DNA of 64,000 bases from Sipunculus nudus (Eukaryota > Annelida > Sipuncula > Golfingiida > Sipunculidae): the NCBI GenBank assembly GCA_026874595.1, contig CM049306.1, positions 5,346,019-5,410,018 of the forward strand. Reading direction: 5' to 3'. The position numbers and the translations under genes are program-made. Positions 60,618 through 64,000 of this stretch are shown here, one piece after another. The notes under the pieces are model-generated. The model saw nothing but the letters and a program-made list of their open reading frames with translations. It made no database searches and was not told the origin of the DNA. Numbering within the stretch: position 1 is the stretch's first letter; every line of letters starts with the position of its first letter.

Positions 60618-61757
60618 TTACTTATATATATATATTTGTGTGTAAGTGCTGGATAAATAGTGAGTAGGGCTATGATTAATAAGATAAATGATATGATTAG
60701 ATATATAATATTAAACACAGAAATGGAACTTAAGTCTGTAATTCTAATTATGAATATATATCATTTCCAATATATAAATATTATTCTCTGAATGTCGAGG
60801 GGGGGGGGTTGGATGATGATGATTACACTAACCATCTCCCCCTTGCTAAAAAATGGGGTGTATATATATCCCACATCCCCCCAGTATTGACGACCCTGCC
60901 TATGCCTATTAGCGTATTTGCTCTTCTAAACGCCATGTGGCTAACCACAAACTTGAATAGAATCAATTCCATGTGAGCTGTCTTTTTCATGTATGTCATG
61001 ACGTTTCGGGGAATATCTGTCTCCCATAGTAGGATCCGTCCATTGCCGATACTGTATTAATTTTGTACCATGACAGGATACGTACCATTCTGGCGCGTTC
61101 CTGAATTGTTTGAGGTCTATTTACCGAGGGTAGTTCACTTATAGTGGCTCGCCAGAGCTTGATTGTAATCATGTAAAAATAAATGTGAAATGTGAAGTTT
61201 GAAGCTTTTAATGAAGTTACCGGTGCTTGACTTTCAAAAGCAATGAAAAACTCTCAGAGAAAAGGCTATCAGCTTAGAAATATGATGACGTTTCAGGCAT
61301 CATTTAATGTATCATCTTTCATTCAGTAACATAAATGCAGAATATGACGAATACTACTGATAAAACACTGGCTACGCAGGTGGCCCTATATAAATCTTAT
61401 CGAGTTTTCCAGTTATAGTTTCGCACCAAGTCATCATTGTTTCTTCTTTTGATATCACAAGTTTTTCAATGAAAGTGAAACGGCACATATTGTAAATACC
61501 TACAAGTTATGATGTACACAAAAGAAGATAAAAAAGCCAAAATTAGAATGACTGACTATTTGTAATATAAGGAGCGGGTTTATCTTGGAAAAGCCGGCTC
61601 ACACACAAAAAGGTCAGCATCTTGTGAGAATTATTTTGTTTTTCTACACATACAGCCTGCTGGTTAAACAGATGATAGCAGACTCTGGTTGACGTATGTA
61701 GGTGTTTCTCATTTAACGTATCATTAATTATCTCCGCCAACGAAGATGACAGGGGGT
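60614..61757. other. Unassigned DNA before the terminal satellite
   Basis: A poly-G run lies near 60800. No gene or RNA signal is recognised. Confidence 0.45.
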
Positions 61758-64000
61758 TATGTGATCGGTCGTGTTTGTGTGTGTGTCCGAACGATTTGGG
61801 AGGAGTCTGATGATTATTTTTGGTACGACGGACCATGGTAATGTGACCAGTCGTGTTTGTGTGTGTGTCCGAACGATTTTGGAGGAGTCTGACAGATATT
61901 TTTGGTACGACGGACCATGGTAATGTGATCGGTCGTGTTTGTGTGTGTGTCCGAACGATTTTGGAGGAGTCTGATGATTATTTTTGGTACGACGGACCAT
62001 GGTAATGTGACCAGTCGTGTTTGTGTGTGTGTCCGAACGATTTGGGAGGAGTCTGACAGTTATTTTTGGTACGACGGACCATGGTAATGTGACCAGTCGT
62101 GTTTGTGTGTGTGTCCGAACGATTTGGGAGGAGTCTGATGATTATTTTTGGTACGACGGACCATGGTAATGTGACCAGTCATGTTTGTGTGTGTGTCCGA
62201 ACGATTTTTGAGGAGTCTGATGATTACTATTGGTACGACGGACCATGGTAATGTGACCAGTCGTGTTTGTGTGTGTGTCCGAACGATTTGGGAGGAGTCT
62301 GACAGTTATTTTTTGTACGATGGACCATGGTAATGTGATCAGTCGTGTTTGTGTGTGTGTCCGAACGATTTGGGAGGATTCTGATGATTATTTTTGGTAC
62401 GACGGACCATGGTAATGTGACCAGTCGTGTTTGTGTCTGTGTCCGAACGATTTTGGAGGATTCTGATGATTATTTTTGGTACGACGGACCATGGTAATGT
62501 GATCGGTCGTGTTTGTGTGTGTGTCCGAACGATCAGGGAGGAGTCTGATGATTATTTTAGGTACGACGGACCATGGTAATGTGATCGGTCGTGTTTGTGT
62601 GTGTGTCCGAACGATTTGGGAGGATTCTGATGATTATTTTTGGTACGACGGACCATGGTAATGTGATCGGTCGTGTTTGTGTGTGTGTCCGAACGATTTG
62701 GGAGGATTCTGATGATTATTTTTTAGTACGACGGACCATGGTAATGTGATCAGTCGTGTTTGTGTGTGTGTCCGAACTATTTAAGGGGATTCTGATGATT
62801 ATTTTTGGTACGACGGACCATGGTAATGTGATCAGTCGTGTTTGTGTGTGTGTCCGAACGATTTGGGTGGATTCTGATGATTATTTTAGGTACGACGGAC
62901 CATGGTAATGTGATCGGTCGTGTTTGTGTGTGTGTCCGAACGATCTGGGAGGCGTCTGATGATTATTTTAGGTATGACGGACCATGGTAATGTGATCGGT
63001 CGTGTTTGTGTGTGTGTCCGAACGATTTGGGAGGATTCTGATGATTATTTTTGGTACGACGGACCATGGTAATGTGATCGGTCGGTTTTGTGTGTGTGTC
63101 CGAACGATTTGGGAGGATTCTGATGATTATTTTTAGTACGACGGACCATGGTAATGTGATCGGTCGTGTTTGTGTGAACGATTTGGGAGGATTCTGATGA
63201 TTATTTTTAGTACGACGGACCATGGTAATGTGATCAGTCGTGTTTGTGTGTGTCCGAACGATTTAAGGGGATTCTGATGATTATTTTTGGTACGACAGAC
63301 CATGGTAATGTGATCAGTCGTGTTTGTGTGTGTGTCCGAACGATTTGGGAGGATTCTGATGATTATTTTTGGTACGACGGACCATGGTAATGTGATCGGT
63401 CGTGTTTGTGTGTGTGTCCGAACGATTTTGGAGGAGTCTGATGATTATTTTTGGTAAGACGGACCATGGTAATGTGACCAGTCGTGTTTGTGTGTGTGTC
63501 CGAACGATTTGGGAGGAGTCTGATGATTATTTTTGGTACGACGGACCATGGTAATGTGACCAGTCGTGTTTGTGTGTGTGTCCGAACGATTCTGGAGGAG
63601 TCTGATGATTATTTTTAGTACGACGGACCATGGTAATGTGATCAGTCGTGTTTGTGTGTGTGTCCGAACGATTTGGGAGGAGTCTGACAGTTATTTTTGG
63701 TACGACGGACCATGGTAATGTGATCGGTCGTGTTTGTGTGTGTGTCCGAACGATTTTGGAGGAGTCTGATGATTACTTTTGGTACGACGGACCATGGTAA
63801 TGTGACCAGTCGTGTTTGTGTGTGTGTCCGAACGATTTGGGAGGAGTCTGAGTTATTTTTGGTACGACGGACCATGGTAATGTGATCAGTCGTGTTTGTG
63901 TGTGTGTCCGAACGATTTGGGAGGTGTCTGATGATTATTTTTGGTACGACGGACCATGGTAATGTGACCAGTCGTGTTTGTGTGTGTGTGTCCGAACGAT
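61758..64000. repeat. 82-bp satellite, about 27 units, runs off the window
   Basis: The unit is GTGATCGGTCGTGTTTGTGT, GTGTGTCCGAACGATTTGGG, AGGAGTCTGATGATTATTTT and TGGTACGACGGACCATGGTA followed by AT. Variants (GACCAGTC, GATCAGTC, GATCGGTC; CTGATGATTA or CTGACAGTTA; GAGT or GATT) are mixed along the array. One unit near 63170 lacks the GTGTGTCC part. Frames of up to 97 codons on the minus strand are shadows. The true array length is unknown because it is cut by the window end. Confidence 0.96.

Noticed and set aside
61758-64000. CTGATGA in the 82-bp satellite as a hammerhead core
   Set aside because: No GAAA block follows at the right distance and no stems I or III can be drawn.

Overview
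This is a eukaryotic, AT-rich, gene-poor window built mostly from repeats. The best guess at source is a marine lophotrochozoan, probably a mollusc. The reasons are two copies of an element with a terminal hairpin followed by CCGT-rich DNA, of the type I remember from bivalve and gastropod genomes; a Penelope-like (PLE) remnant; tRNA-derived SINE-like pieces; and many long minisatellites, TA microsatellites and poly-G/poly-C tracts. This assignment rests on recall of repeat families, not on a host gene. I found no host protein-coding gene that I can support. Most open frames are the shadows of arrays whose period is a multiple of three, or are unrecognised and short.

Layout. 1-9.9 kb: AT-rich DNA with a strong 51-nt hairpin (3040), a 25-bp minisatellite (3651), a 329-bp inverted-repeat element (4475) and two TA tracts. 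10.0-13.2 kb: decayed units of about 160 bp, six or seven forward and two or three inverted. 13.85-14.69 kb: the 3' end of a PLE, made of a GIY-YIG endonuclease fragment broken by a one-base homopolymer frameshift and, about 300 bp downstream, a near-complete type I hammerhead ribozyme. 16.36-16.98 kb: a 27-bp minisatellite open in frame on both strands. 19.4-22.4 kb: a 38-bp array split in two, then a minus-strand copy of the hairpin-ended element. 22.9-26.9 kb: an AAT microsatellite, dispersed repeats, and a GC-richer block with a consensus splice donor that may be a non-coding first exon. 28.4-31.3 kb: a hAT-like fold-back element, a hAT-MITE-like fragment, a 30-bp array and a 25-bp array.

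32.57-35.64 kb: an array of units of about 77 bp with an 864-bp higher-order duplication. 36.56-39.14 kb: a 12-mer array that shares its core, and 12 nt of flank, with the 16.4-kb array. 40.3-47.7 kb: a two-copy tandem duplication with a diverged third copy, a Helitron-type 3' end, and 37-bp and C-rich minisatellites. 47.7-61.7 kb: mostly unassigned DNA containing the long (1.84 kb) plus-strand hairpin-ended element, two SINE-like pieces and a perfect 163-bp tandem duplication. 61.76 kb to the window end: an 82-bp satellite that runs off the edge. By eye, tandem arrays cover about 11 kb (roughly 17%).

The strongest functional finding is the PLE unit: an endonuclease remnant followed by an LTR-like tail carrying a foldable self-cleaving ribozyme. 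Everything else is structural, describing how repeats spread, invert and duplicate. No operon-like or pathway relation between genes can be claimed here.
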